This document shows positions 1 through 6,900 of a DNA stretch of 12,379 bases, one piece after another. The stretch's first letter is position 1, and the number at the start of each line of letters is the position of its first letter. Source of the DNA: DP-36 sp036004365 (GTDB lineage Bacteria; Desulfobacterota; Binatia; UBA9968); NCBI GenBank assembly GCA_036004365.1, contig DASYRN010000226.1, forward strand, positions 1 to 12,379, in the 5' to 3' direction. Position numbers and translations under genes: made by a program. Under the pieces are notes generated by a model that ran no database searches, was not told the origin of the DNA, and worked only from the letters and a program-made list of their open reading frames with translations.

Positions 1-654
1 ACACCAGGAAGCTCCGTAAAACTTAGCATCGGTCTTTGCCAAGTGCTCTGCTAAGGCGCGAAGCTTGGGATCCTCGGGGCCGAGCGACCTTCCCCATATC
101 CCCGCATAGTGCAGGTGAAGAGCCAGCACGACGACGGCTCCGCCGGCGAGAGTCTTAACTAACCAAGGGCGCCAAGAGAATCTCGGCATATCGTCGGGTC
201 TCTGGTAAGCAGTTATTCCCAGAATGACTGTCATCAAGCCAAGGGAGGTCAGACAATAGGGACAAGTGGCATTTAGCTCGAAAATTGAAATTGAAGTTAG
301 ATAAAAACTGTAGAGAACCCCAAAGAGCGAAAGCACCCACGCCCATTTCCACTGTGTATCAGCGTGTTTAATCCACGCCATTCCAGCCAAGCTTAAATAA
401 TTTAGGAATCCCCAGAACGATGTTGGTAGACCGAAAAGCTTCGACCAATCGCTGTTCAAGACGACGTCACAGCCGCTGCCGACGGGACAGCCAGCGAGAG
501 CTTGCCCTTTCCAAGCCGTAAATGTGAGATAGGCGGTAAGCCCCATCCCGATGATCGCAAGTACGAGCAGCGGCCAATTGGGAGCGGGTCTCAATAAGGG
601 CCGGCCTGGATTCTCTTTCTTGCGCGCTTTTTTTCCCTTCGTCTTTTTACTCAC
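1..654 (-). CDS. VKOR family disulfide-forming protein with thioredoxin-like tail (partial, 3' end outside window)
   Basis: A 218-codon open frame runs off the window edge. It begins at a GTG (654-652) preceded in frame by a TAA seven codons upstream, so this is the earliest possible start. A basic lysine-rich N terminus precedes a first membrane helix (about residues 27-47). The VKOR loop cysteines follow as C56-PVGSG-C62, then the family-typical LPTSFWG stretch (76-82), and the redox CPYC motif at 131-134 inside a later helix. The visible end reads KFYGASWC (211-218), the start of a thioredoxin-type CxxC, as in bacterial VKOR-thioredoxin fusions. The family oxidises the thioredoxin partner and passes electrons to quinone, making disulfides in the periplasm. 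Next to cytochrome genes it could support folding of exported cytochromes and cupredoxins (inference). The rest of the thioredoxin domain lies outside the window. Confidence 0.9.
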   Translation of the reverse strand, partial: MSKKTKGKKARKKENPGRPLLRPAPNWPLLVLAIIGMGLTAYLTFTAWKGQALAGCPVGSGCDVVLNSDWSKLFGLPTSFWGFLNYLSLAGMAWIKHADTQWKWAWVLSLFGVLYSFYLTSISIFELNATCPYCLTSLGLMTVILGITAYQRPDDMPRFSWRPWLVKTLAGGAVVVLALHLHYAGIWGRSLGPEDPKLRALAEHLAKTDAKFYGASWC

Positions 655-683
655 GGCAGGTTTTTCACTCTCTTAGAATTGTA

Positions 684-712
684 GATATATACTCTCATTC
701 GCGACCTGGCAA
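684..712 (-). promoter_or_regulatory. Candidate sigma70-type promoter for the VKOR gene
   Basis: Reading the minus strand, TTGCCA (712-707) is followed after exactly 17 bases by TATATC (689-684). These match the -35 box at 5 of 6 and the -10 box at 4 of 6 positions. Transcription would start about 20 bases before the GTG at 654. The site sits in the 111-bp divergent region between the VKOR and CtaG genes. I saw no convincing promoter for the plus-strand gene, only a TATGAT at 728-733 without a good -35 box. Confidence 0.4.
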
Positions 713-765
713 GAATTACGGACATTCTATGATTGTGATATGGATTGGATAACTCTGGGCTAACG

Positions 766-1728
766 ATGCAGACCCGTCGAAAGAACCCTAAATTGATCCC
801 CCTCGTTGCAGTGACGTTGTTCTTCGTCTTGCTAACCGTGCCCGCCCGCGCGCACGTGTCTGCGGGCGGCAACCTGCTCACGGATTGGCATTGGCGGTCG
901 GATGTGATTTCCGTCTTATTGGTTTTCGGAACGGTTTATATTCGCGGCTGGGTGCGGCTGAGAAAAACAGGGGGAGAGGCCAAGCTCTCCCAACTGGTCT
1001 TTTATGCACTGGCTTTAGTCGCCATCGGTTGCGCCCTGTTATCTCCGATCGATGACCTGGCGTCTTATCTGCTCATCGCCCATATGGTGCAGCACGAAAT
1101 GCTCATGATGCTTGCGCCGCCTTTAATCCTGTTGGCTAACCCAGTTCCCGTCTTGTTGTGGGGGCTAAGTGGGAGTTCGAGATTCCAGCCCGGTTGGTTT
1201 CTGACCCGCCATTCCGTGACGCGCCGCGTGCGCGATTTCTTAGGCTGGATGCCTGTCGCCTGGAGTCTCTATGTCGTGAACTTATGGGCCTGGCACCATC
1301 CGGTTCTCTATCAGGCCGCATTGCAGAACTCTTGGATCCACGATTTCGAGCATATCCTATTTTTTCTCACTGCACTTGTATTCTGGTGGCCCGTCATTCA
1401 GCCGGTCTCTCGACCTGGACCGATTCAAGACGGGATACGGATTTTGTATCTGTTCCTTGCCGCGACACAGGATACAGTTCTCTCCGGCTTGATTGCCCTT
1501 TCGAGCAGGATTCTCTATCCGCACTATGAAACGGCGCTGCGTCTGTGGGATCTGACGCCTCGGGAAGATCAAATCGGGGGCGGGATCGTCATGTTCGCCG
1601 TGGGGAGCATGACGTATTTAGTCGCGATTTTGGTTCTCGTTAACGTCCTGCTGGGCGAGGGACGACGAAAGGGGTCAGTGAAACGAACCTCCGCTCAGCG
1701 CGCTGAAAATATTGAAGGCCGCATCTGA
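766..1728 (+). CDS. ctaG: Cytochrome c oxidase assembly protein, caa3_CtaG family
   Basis: A 320-residue polytopic membrane protein. I chose the ATG at 766 because the protein then opens with a basic MQTRRKNPK segment and a signal-like helix ending near ARA. The frame can also be extended to a TTG at 745, but that adds seven residues without a visible ribosome site. Family hallmarks are the histidine-rich helix ends HMVQHE (106 and 110 are His), WHHP (177-178) and HDFEH (192, 196). These His residues are plausible copper or haem contacts. Several further hydrophobic helices follow. caa3_CtaG proteins are associated with assembly of haem-copper oxidases. Here the obvious client is the cbb3-type oxidase encoded on the opposite strand a kilobase away. 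The basic tail (after about residue 300) runs antisense to the end of a small minus-strand reading frame. Confidence 0.9.
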   Translation: MQTRRKNPKLIPLVAVTLFFVLLTVPARAHVSAGGNLLTDWHWRSDVISVLLVFGTVYIRGWVRLRKTGGEAKLSQLVFYALALVAIGCALLSPIDDLASYLLIAHMVQHEMLMMLAPPLILLANPVPVLLWGLSGSSRFQPGWFLTRHSVTRRVRDFLGWMPVAWSLYVVNLWAWHHPVLYQAALQNSWIHDFEHILFFLTALVFWWPVIQPVSRPGPIQDGIRILYLFLAATQDTVLSGLIALSSRILYPHYETALRLWDLTPREDQIGGGIVMFAVGSMTYLVAILVLVNVLLGEGRRKGSVKRTSAQRAENIEGRI

Positions 1729-1788
1729 GGCGAGCACCAACAAGGCAACCCAAATAAGCGCAAAAATGATTTTCTCGCCGAGGCTCAT
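1675..1788 (-). CDS. 37-residue single-helix membrane peptide, unknown function
   Basis: A short frame opens with ATG at 1788-1786 after a good ribosome site (GGGGAAGGA, seven bases before the ATG) and ends in TGA at 1675. It encodes MSLGEKIIF, then a hydrophobic helix (about residues 8-21), and a short polar tail ending GGSFH. It is the last candidate gene of the minus-strand oxidase array, and small one-helix subunits are common beside cbb3 oxidases. I do not recognise the sequence as CcoQ or any named family. Its last 54 bases are antisense to the 3' end of ctaG, and the two genes converge. Support rests on the ribosome site, the membrane-peptide composition and the location, so it remains a candidate. 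Confidence 0.5.
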   Translation of the reverse strand: MSLGEKIIFALIWVALLVLASDAAFNIFSALSGGSFH

Positions 1789-1820
1789 CACGCAATCCTT
1801 CCCCTCTGCACTGGGTCTCA

Positions 1821-1945
1821 CTGAAAAAGTCCCGTTCGCCCTTCGACAGAGCCTGTGCTGAGCAGCAGGCCGTTTCCTTCGACAAAGCTCAGGACGAACG
1901 GAAGAGAAAGCGGAATTAGTAGGAAGGTCCCGTTCACTTTTTCAG
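1821..1945. repeat. Nested palindromic intergenic repeat
   Basis: Outer arms CTGAAAAAGT (1821-1830) and ACTTTTTCAG (1936-1945) are exact inverse complements. Inside them CCGTTCG (1832-1838) pairs with CGAACGG (1895-1901). GTCCCGTTC occurs as a direct repeat at 1829-1837 and 1927-1935. The core carries CTTCGACAGAGCC and CTTCGACAAAGCTCAGGACG, the wording of dispersed intergenic repeats common in several soil and sediment phyla. It fills the gap between the FixP_N-like gene and the 37-residue gene. As a transcript it would fold into a strong hairpin and may act as an RNA-stabilising or terminating element (inference). Confidence 0.75.
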
Positions 1946-1954
1946 GAGAACGAA

Positions 1955-2284
1955 CTATCTTTTCCGTACTAGAATAATCACCCAAGTAAAGAAGCCGACG
2001 ATCGAAATCACGGCAATCGAAAGGGCGATCACTCCGATGGTTTGGAGCCCGCGGACTCCTTCCTGTGCCCCCTCTTTCGACAAGCCGGCTCCCAACCCTC
2101 CCCAACCCCAAAACTCCAGCTTCGGCCACCATCCCTCGAATGGACCGATGAGATAGTAAATCGACCAGACGAAGAGCACGGCGTACATCGCAAGCAGCCA
2201 CCTGTTGACGATGCCGTGGCGCGCCTGGATCTCGCCTCCGGCGTAGTGTTCAAGGTCCTCGGATCCGCGATGTTCATCTCTCAT
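1955..2284 (-). CDS. Two-helix membrane protein, FixP_N-like (CcoP N-terminal domain without haems)
   Basis: A 109-residue protein. I chose the ATG at 2284 because GGAG lies ten bases upstream. A TTG at 2293 would give three extra residues but has almost no spacing to that site. The N-terminal half (HYAGGEIQARHGIVNRW, then a helix at about 26-44 ending SIYYLIG) resembles the short FixP_N anchor at the start of CcoP: acidic or aromatic turn, basic residue, tryptophan, one helix. A Gly/Trp-rich linker follows and a second helix lies at about 83-104, ending VRKR. There is no CxxCH. It overlaps ccoS by 11 bases, so the two are translationally coupled. It may supply the membrane anchor or docking helix that the fused, anchorless CcoP haem domains of the neighbouring oxidase lack. 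The FixP_N resemblance is by eye and moderate. Confidence 0.72.
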   Translation of the reverse strand: MRDEHRGSEDLEHYAGGEIQARHGIVNRWLLAMYAVLFVWSIYYLIGPFEGWWPKLEFWGWGGLGAGLSKEGAQEGVRGLQTIGVIALSIAVISIVGFFTWVIILVRKR

Positions 2285-2429
2285 CGTTTTCAATCTCCAG
2301 AATCCGGTGCTTGATTTCTTCGACGTTATTGAAGGCTCCGGTGAGAATTCCCCAGAAGAGAAAGCAGCAAGCGGCGAGCCCCATCAGGAAGGCTACGATG
2401 AATTCTACCAACGTGATTATTTCGAGCAT
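2274..2429 (-). CDS. ccoS: CcoS/FixS-type cbb3 oxidase maturation protein
   Basis: A 51-residue one-helix protein. The ATG at 2429 is preceded by GAGGG at a good distance. A longer reading to 2465 would start inside an intergenic repeat and is rejected. After the helix (about residues 4-30) comes FWGILTGAFNNVEEIKHRIL. This matches the CcoS signature of FW, three residues, a Ser/Thr-Gly, an aromatic and acidic/amide pair, and a closing R-I-L. The usual FDD is FNN here. CcoS is needed for haem b and copper insertion into the catalytic subunit of cbb3 oxidases. Its place directly downstream of the fused oxidase and its overlap with the FixP_N-like gene support this role. Confidence 0.82.
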   Translation of the reverse strand: MLEIITLVEFIVAFLMGLAACCFLFWGILTGAFNNVEEIKHRILEIENDER

Positions 2430-2447
2430 GGCCCGTCCCTCATCGAA

Positions 2448-2556
2448 TGTCATTCTGAGGCGCAAGCCGAAGAATTTCTGCTACCAATCGGTGGAGAATA
2501 TGAGATCCTTCGCATTCGCTCAGGATGACAGGCAGCGAAGGGTTCAGGATGACAGA
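2448..2556. repeat. Imperfect inverted repeat with extra half-copy (TGTCATTCTGAG family)
   Basis: TGTCATTCTGAG (2448-2459) pairs with CTCAGGATGACA (2519-2530). The complementarity continues inward with CGAAGAAT against ATCCTTCG, giving arms of about 30 bases. A further half-copy, GAAGGGTTCAGGATGACAG, follows at about 2537-2555. This is the form of dispersed intergenic palindromes seen in many environmental genomes. It lies between the stop of the fused oxidase gene and ccoS, and could end or stabilise the oxidase transcript. Its left arm has pushed a longer but probably unused reading frame onto the front of ccoS. Confidence 0.75.
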
Positions 2557-2594
2557 CGTGGATTTTGGTCGAATCGCGGCTAAGTCCATCACTC

Positions 2595-5500
2595 CTACTC
2601 CGCAATCCTCAGATAGTTTTTGGATTTCTCCCCGGCCACCGCCGTTTCCGCTTTAGAGGGGTCGAAGGCAGCGCGCCAGGTCGGCGTCTTCAATTTCGGA
2701 TCGTCGAGAGCGGTCTTCGCCGGCTCCGGAATCTGGAGCTTCTTTTGATGCAAGGGGTCGATATAAGCGGAAAGACTCAGAACATAGTAGGAGATGGCCC
2801 AGCGTTGTTCCTCCGTGAGGTTCGCGGCGAAAGACGGCATGGCGGCGCCGTTAAGACCTGTGCTCATGGTCCGAAAAATATCGGTCACGTCCGGTCCTGA
2901 CTTGAATGTGCCTGTGGTAAAATCCGTCGCCAGCAGGGGAAAACCCCAGTCATCCTTTAAGGTCGGGGCCGACGGCCCGCGCCCCCAGGGATAGGTAAAC
3001 GGTTTGTCGTCTTTCATGCCCGGGCCGCCATGGCAGTTCCAGCACCTTCCTTCGTTGATGTAAAGTTTCTCGCCTTGAGCTATCAGCTCTTCACTGGGGG
3101 GTGGAGGATCTGGAATCGAAATCGCCGCTTGCTTGAGACTTTTCTCTTTCCAGAAAGGGGAGAAAGTCTTGATAAACAGGATCACCGCCAGGCGTTGCTT
3201 TTCCGAGATCTCGTGCCAAGGGGGCATCGCCGTGCCGCGAACTCCACGCGTAATCGTCCGATAGAGATCGCCCTCCGTCGGGAGGGCGCCTGAGGGCGTA
3301 ACCCGAAACTTGAACACGCCGTCCCTGAAGTCCCTCGGGCGCGGCTCCATAAACGTCGCTGCCGGGCCGTTGCCGTCTCCCTTTTCTCCATGGCAGCCGA
3401 CGCAGCGCCGCAGGTAGATCTGCTTTCCGCGGTCAATCCATTCTACCGATTCCGGGACGGAGAATTGGGTGATAAAAACCCGTTGAGGCTCGAAGAGGTC
3501 GCGCCACTGTCCGCGATTGGTGCCGAGCTTTTGAATGTAGGCGACCAGGGCCTCCGCCTCCCGCGTCGGGAGAACGATCGTGATCGATTTTCCCTTTGGC
3601 CGATCGGGCAAGGGATCCAGGTTTAAGACCGGGACCCCGTCCCTTTCCCGGGCGAAAGCGAGCCCATTGGTGTTGGGCATGATCAGGATCTCTTTTCCTT
3701 CCTTGAAGGTAAAGATCTTGCGTAACGCGGGATCGTCTTTAAACGCGAGCTTCCCGTCCTTTTCTTCTAATGCGACCGTGACCTGGTCGTAGAGCCAAGG
3801 GAAGGTGGGCATGTTCGAGTCGGGCACCACCAACCGAGGGTCCCAGTGGTGGGCGAAATGCCAGTGGTCGCCGTATTTCAGTCCGACTCGGGTGAGGTCG
3901 GGTCCGATTCTCCTGGTGCTGAACAGATGGGGCACGTCGAAGGCATATTCTCCCGCCTGCGAGACGGGCCCCCAGCGTATATCTTCACCGGTGACCGGGC
4001 GGACGTATTGAGAATGGCAATACCAGCAACCTTCCCGGATGTAGACTTCCCGGCCCAATCGCTCCTGCTCGGTGTAGTTCTCCGCAGGGTATTCGACCCA
4101 TTTGAGCTCGGTGAGACGCGTCCTGACGACCCGGCTGACGTTCTCTTCGCGGGACTCCGGAAGCAAAGCCGGGAGAAGGCCCTGGACAAAGAGAGCAAGT
4201 GTTATGAAGCCGAAACCCGCAATGACGGCGACCGTTTTGGCGTATCCCAGGCTGTGGGTTCCTATAGACGCGGTCTGCGTTGGGCGCGCTAACGATGGTT
4301 CTTCTACAGACGACTTCGGTGCCCGTAGGAGGCTCAGCAGGAGAAGGCTCATCCCGACATCCATCGAAATCCCGGAGAATGTTCGAAACCACCAGAAAGG
4401 ATGCATGGATAGGAGCGAATCGACCCACTCCGCGCCGGCAATCAGCATGTAACCCTGCTGCAGTCCTTGCGCGGTGAGAATTATGCCCATCGCCGAGATC
4501 CCTATCGTGATGAGCCAATATCCCCAGTTCGCCAGCCGGAGATCATAACCTGCCCGGCCGGTAACACGCGGCCAGACATAGACAACTCCGCCCAGGGCCC
4601 AGAGCACGAACGTGCCGAAAATCGTCAGGTGTGAGTGAGCGATGACGAAATCGCTAAAATGGGTCGGTTGCTGGACCGCCTGAAGCGCCTCGGTCGAACC
4701 CTGAAAACAACCCAGGAGGTACATCAGTGCGCCTGTGATGAGAAACTTGGCAGTGATATTGCTGTTGAAGCCATGCCAGCGTCCGATCATGGTGCCAAAA
4801 AAATTCTGCAGCACGGTCCAAACAGGCACAATCAGAAGAACGCTCATGACGATAGAAATCGTTTCCGCCCAGTCGGCGATCGGACTGAACAGATAGTGAT
4901 GAATTCCCACGAACGGGTAAAAAAGAGCGAGTGACCAGAAGCCGATAAGAGAGAGCCTGTGGCTGTAGAGCGGGTTTCTGACGCTTGCCGGCAGGAAGTA
5001 ATAGATCAGCACGTAGCCGGCCGGAGTGACCCAGAGCCCCACAATGTAGTGGATGTACAGGCCATGCAGGGCGGCGTTGTTGATGCCGGGGATCGCATAA
5101 GAAACAATGAAGTTGCCGAAAGGCCAGTTTATATCCATCCAAACCATGGCAGCGATCAGATACCACAGGCTGACGTAAAGCCCAGGCTCCTTACGCCGCG
5201 CGACGGTCACAAGGAATTGGACCGTGATTGCCAGCAAGCAGATCCAGAGAATGATGTCGATGAGGAGAGGAAACTCGGCGGCTTCAAGCCCCTGATTGTA
5301 TCCTAGGGCGAGGGAGAGGAAGCCGCCGATGAGGGTTAGATTCCAGATCCACATCATGGGATATCCCCATTCCTCTTTGTAGATTCGGACCTGAGCCAGT
5401 TTCGGCACAATGTAGTAGCAAAGCCCGATGAAGAGAGTCGAAAAAGCGCCGAAGATCACGCCGTTGACATGAATCGGCCTCAACCTACCAAACGTCAGCT

Positions 5501-5660
5501 CCGGGACCCCCCCTAAGAACTCCGGATAGGTGAACTTGGTCGAGACGATAACCCCTAAGGTTGGGGCAACCAGGATCCAGAAAAATCCCCACAGGAGCCA
5601 ATTCTTAATCAGTTCCTTGTTGATTACTTCGTCCGTGTTTTGAAGCGCGTGTTCAGCCAT
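2595..5660 (-). CDS. ccoNOP: cbb3-type cytochrome c oxidase, CcoN-CcoO-CcoP three-domain fusion
   Basis: One 1021-residue frame (ATG at 5660; a TTG at 5684 is an alternative). Residues 1 to about 445 are CcoN. They show the haem b His64 (HVNG), candidate Cu_B His204, the helix-7 Tyr248 six residues before the His254-His255 pair, and the haem ligands H342 and H344 in AHSHL. Having Tyr248 argues for oxygen rather than nitric oxide reduction. A new anchor helix at about 473-497 opens CcoO, with CWYCH (545-549) and candidate axial Met617 (NMPTF). Two more cytochrome c domains carry CVGCH (753-757, Met812 in AMPPW) and CWNCH (873-877, Met941 in AMPSF), equal to the CcoP haem domains. All three haem-c domains should face the periplasm. 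CcoNO fusions are known. Adding CcoP in the same chain is less usual. No CcoP N-terminal anchor is present; a separate downstream gene resembles it. Confidence 0.93.
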   Translation of the reverse strand: MAEHALQNTDEVINKELIKNWLLWGFFWILVAPTLGVIVSTKFTYPEFLGGVPELTFGRLRPIHVNGVIFGAFSTLFIGLCYYIVPKLAQVRIYKEEWGYPMMWIWNLTLIGGFLSLALGYNQGLEAAEFPLLIDIILWICLLAITVQFLVTVARRKEPGLYVSLWYLIAAMVWMDINWPFGNFIVSYAIPGINNAALHGLYIHYIVGLWVTPAGYVLIYYFLPASVRNPLYSHRLSLIGFWSLALFYPFVGIHHYLFSPIADWAETISIVMSVLLIVPVWTVLQNFFGTMIGRWHGFNSNITAKFLITGALMYLLGCFQGSTEALQAVQQPTHFSDFVIAHSHLTIFGTFVLWALGGVVYVWPRVTGRAGYDLRLANWGYWLITIGISAMGIILTAQGLQQGYMLIAGAEWVDSLLSMHPFWWFRTFSGISMDVGMSLLLLSLLRAPKSSVEEPSLARPTQTASIGTHSLGYAKTVAVIAGFGFITLALFVQGLLPALLPESREENVSRVVRTRLTELKWVEYPAENYTEQERLGREVYIREGCWYCHSQYVRPVTGEDIRWGPVSQAGEYAFDVPHLFSTRRIGPDLTRVGLKYGDHWHFAHHWDPRLVVPDSNMPTFPWLYDQVTVALEEKDGKLAFKDDPALRKIFTFKEGKEILIMPNTNGLAFARERDGVPVLNLDPLPDRPKGKSITIVLPTREAEALVAYIQKLGTNRGQWRDLFEPQRVFITQFSVPESVEWIDRGKQIYLRRCVGCHGEKGDGNGPAATFMEPRPRDFRDGVFKFRVTPSGALPTEGDLYRTITRGVRGTAMPPWHEISEKQRLAVILFIKTFSPFWKEKSLKQAAISIPDPPPPSEELIAQGEKLYINEGRCWNCHGGPGMKDDKPFTYPWGRGPSAPTLKDDWGFPLLATDFTTGTFKSGPDVTDIFRTMSTGLNGAAMPSFAANLTEEQRWAISYYVLSLSAYIDPLHQKKLQIPEPAKTALDDPKLKTPTWRAAFDPSKAETAVAGEKSKNYLRIAE

Positions 5661-5680
5661 GTGATTTGTTTCTTGGTGGA

Positions 5681-6034
5681 TCAAGACGGGCGCTTGCCCG
5701 GAAGAGTCAAGCTCGTCTCGGCCATTTTGGTTGCCTGAGGCTCCTGTCCAAAGCCGTCCCGTGAAGGCGGCGTGTAGTGGTAGCGCACCCTGGCCTGGAT
5801 CGTGAACCGCTTCCCGTCCCGCGGCTCGACGGGAAAGGACAGTTTTTCAGCGCGTGTTTCTTCCGGCTTCAACGCCGTTGAACCCGGCGACCGGTTGACA
5901 ATCTTCCACGCTATGCCGCTGGTCTCTCCGTTCTTATCAAGACCAAAATTGGCATAGACCCGCTTGATGGTTTCAAATTCCCATCCGGTTTCATCCGAAA
6001 CGGTCACCTCCAGGACCGCGTAGCTGTTCCACGG
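5681..6034 (-). CDS. C-terminal domain of the pentahaem cytochrome, beyond an in-frame TGA
   Basis: This is the same reading frame as the upstream multihaem cytochrome, resuming directly after its TGA (6037-6035). It gives PWNSYAVLE and then 108 more residues to TGA at 5681. The text reads like the beta-rich tail found after the haem domain in many multihaem cytochromes: the upstream NLVPHRVPDG leads into AVLEVTVSDETG and later PEETRAEKLSFPV. If translated alone, the best start is a GTG at 6007, but GGAG abuts it with no spacing and the product would lack a signal peptide. An independent gene is therefore unlikely. It is either a broken 3' end or the read-through part of a 405-residue protein. 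The fused oxidase starts 20 bases after its stop. Confidence 0.6.
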   Translation of the reverse strand, partial: PWNSYAVLEVTVSDETGWEFETIKRVYANFGLDKNGETSGIAWKIVNRSPGSTALKPEETRAEKLSFPVEPRDGKRFTIQARVRYHYTPPSRDGFGQEPQATKMAETSLTLPGKRPS

Positions 6035-6898
6035 TCAGCCGTCAGGCACGCGGTGCGGCACAAGATTGCGAACCGTTGCGGCGACTTCAAGACGATCTTT
6101 CCGAAAGGCCGCCTCGAGACGAAGGACCACCGCCTGTTGTAACATGGCGGCTGAGCGGCCGCCCGGAAAAGTGTGGCCATGGATTTTTCTAGGCGGTCCC
6201 CCCGCGGCGGCGGTTCCGTCTTGCTCGGCCATATGACAGGACTGGCACGTTTTGCCTTGTTTTGCCGCCCGGCTTTTCTTCCAGTCGCTATAGACGTCGG
6301 AGCAGGGGATGGCGGGCGCAGTCCACGTATGACAGGCCGCGCAGAAAGACGAATCTCGATAGGATCTCGAAAATTTAGAACGGTGGAAGGGATTGTCCTT
6401 CGGGTCGCCGATCGGTCCCGAGAAGACACGGCCCCCATCCGCGTGACAGGAAACGCAACCCACTTCGAATCCGTCAAGCTTCTTTGTCTCCTTCGCCAGG
6501 ACAAAAGTGGTCACTTGGCGAATGACCTGCGGGTCTGCGTTTCTTAGAAGAGGGGCATGGCAGCTGAAACAGGCCATGGGCGCTTGCGGGTCTTCTCGCG
6601 CCTGCTTCCCAAGAAAGTCGAGATATTGCGGGAAGGTCTTGAGGAAATTTTCCGAGGTCAGAGAACGCGCGTGAACCGAGCCGCTCCATTCTTTGAAATG
6701 TTCCACGTGGCAAGAGGCGCATTGAGTCGCTGGAGGATGGCTGGCGCGGAAGTCGGCAGTTGGTTCTGCGCGGCCCGCGAGAAGAGCTTCCGCTCCTGTC
6801 ATTGATAAAATCTCCGAGAATGTCTTTCCTGCAGCGAGCTTCCAGAGCAGGCCGGTGAGAAGGAATAGCGCTGTCAAGGTGGCGCCTGTCCATGTCAT
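6035..6898 (-). CDS. Membrane-anchored pentahaem cytochrome c (interrupted by in-frame TGA)
   Basis: 287 residues before the TGA. An N-terminal hydrophobic helix (about 5-22) is followed by five CxxCH motifs at C60, C110, C148, C186 and C218 (CASCH, CFSCH, CVSCH, CAACH, CQSCH). Distal histidines include HSH-like and HGHTF (240-242) positions. Spacing and layout suit the cytochrome c554/multihaem-c group, though I cannot name a subfamily. The ATG is separated by two bases from the stop of the SoxYZ fusion, so the two genes are tightly coupled. The likely role is periplasmic electron transfer from the Sox-like carrier system or the quinone pool to the cbb3 oxidase (inference). All haem motifs precede the TGA, so a truncated product could still carry five haems. 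It would lose the beta-rich tail encoded by the continuing frame. Confidence 0.85.
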   Translation of the reverse strand: MTWTGATLTALFLLTGLLWKLAAGKTFSEILSMTGAEALLAGRAEPTADFRASHPPATQCASCHVEHFKEWSGSVHARSLTSENFLKTFPQYLDFLGKQAREDPQAPMACFSCHAPLLRNADPQVIRQVTTFVLAKETKKLDGFEVGCVSCHADGGRVFSGPIGDPKDNPFHRSKFSRSYRDSSFCAACHTWTAPAIPCSDVYSDWKKSRAAKQGKTCQSCHMAEQDGTAAAGGPPRKIHGHTFPGGRSAAMLQQAVVLRLEAAFRKDRLEVAATVRNLVPHRVPDG

Positions 6899-6900
6899 TC

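Noticed and set aside
2430..2465. Longer ccoS starting at 2465
   Set aside because: The extra 12 residues come from the arm of a dispersed repeat, while the ATG at 2429 has its own ribosome site and matches CcoS length.
2307..2583. Plus-strand frames covering ccoS and the following repeat
   Set aside because: They translate an intergenic palindrome and the antisense of ccoS; the product is not protein-like.
3846..4292. 148-residue plus-strand frame, and other long frames inside 2595-5660
   Set aside because: They are antisense or shifted readings of the fused oxidase gene and show no recognisable domains or ribosome sites.
2595..5660. Nitric oxide reductase instead of an oxidase
   Set aside because: The AHSHLTIFG helix recalls NorB, but the helix-7 Tyr is present and a CcoO domain with CWYCH is fused on, both pointing to cbb3 oxidase.
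6035..6037. TGA read as Trp through a variant genetic code
   Set aside because: ctaG, ccoS and other frames in the window end sensibly at TGA.
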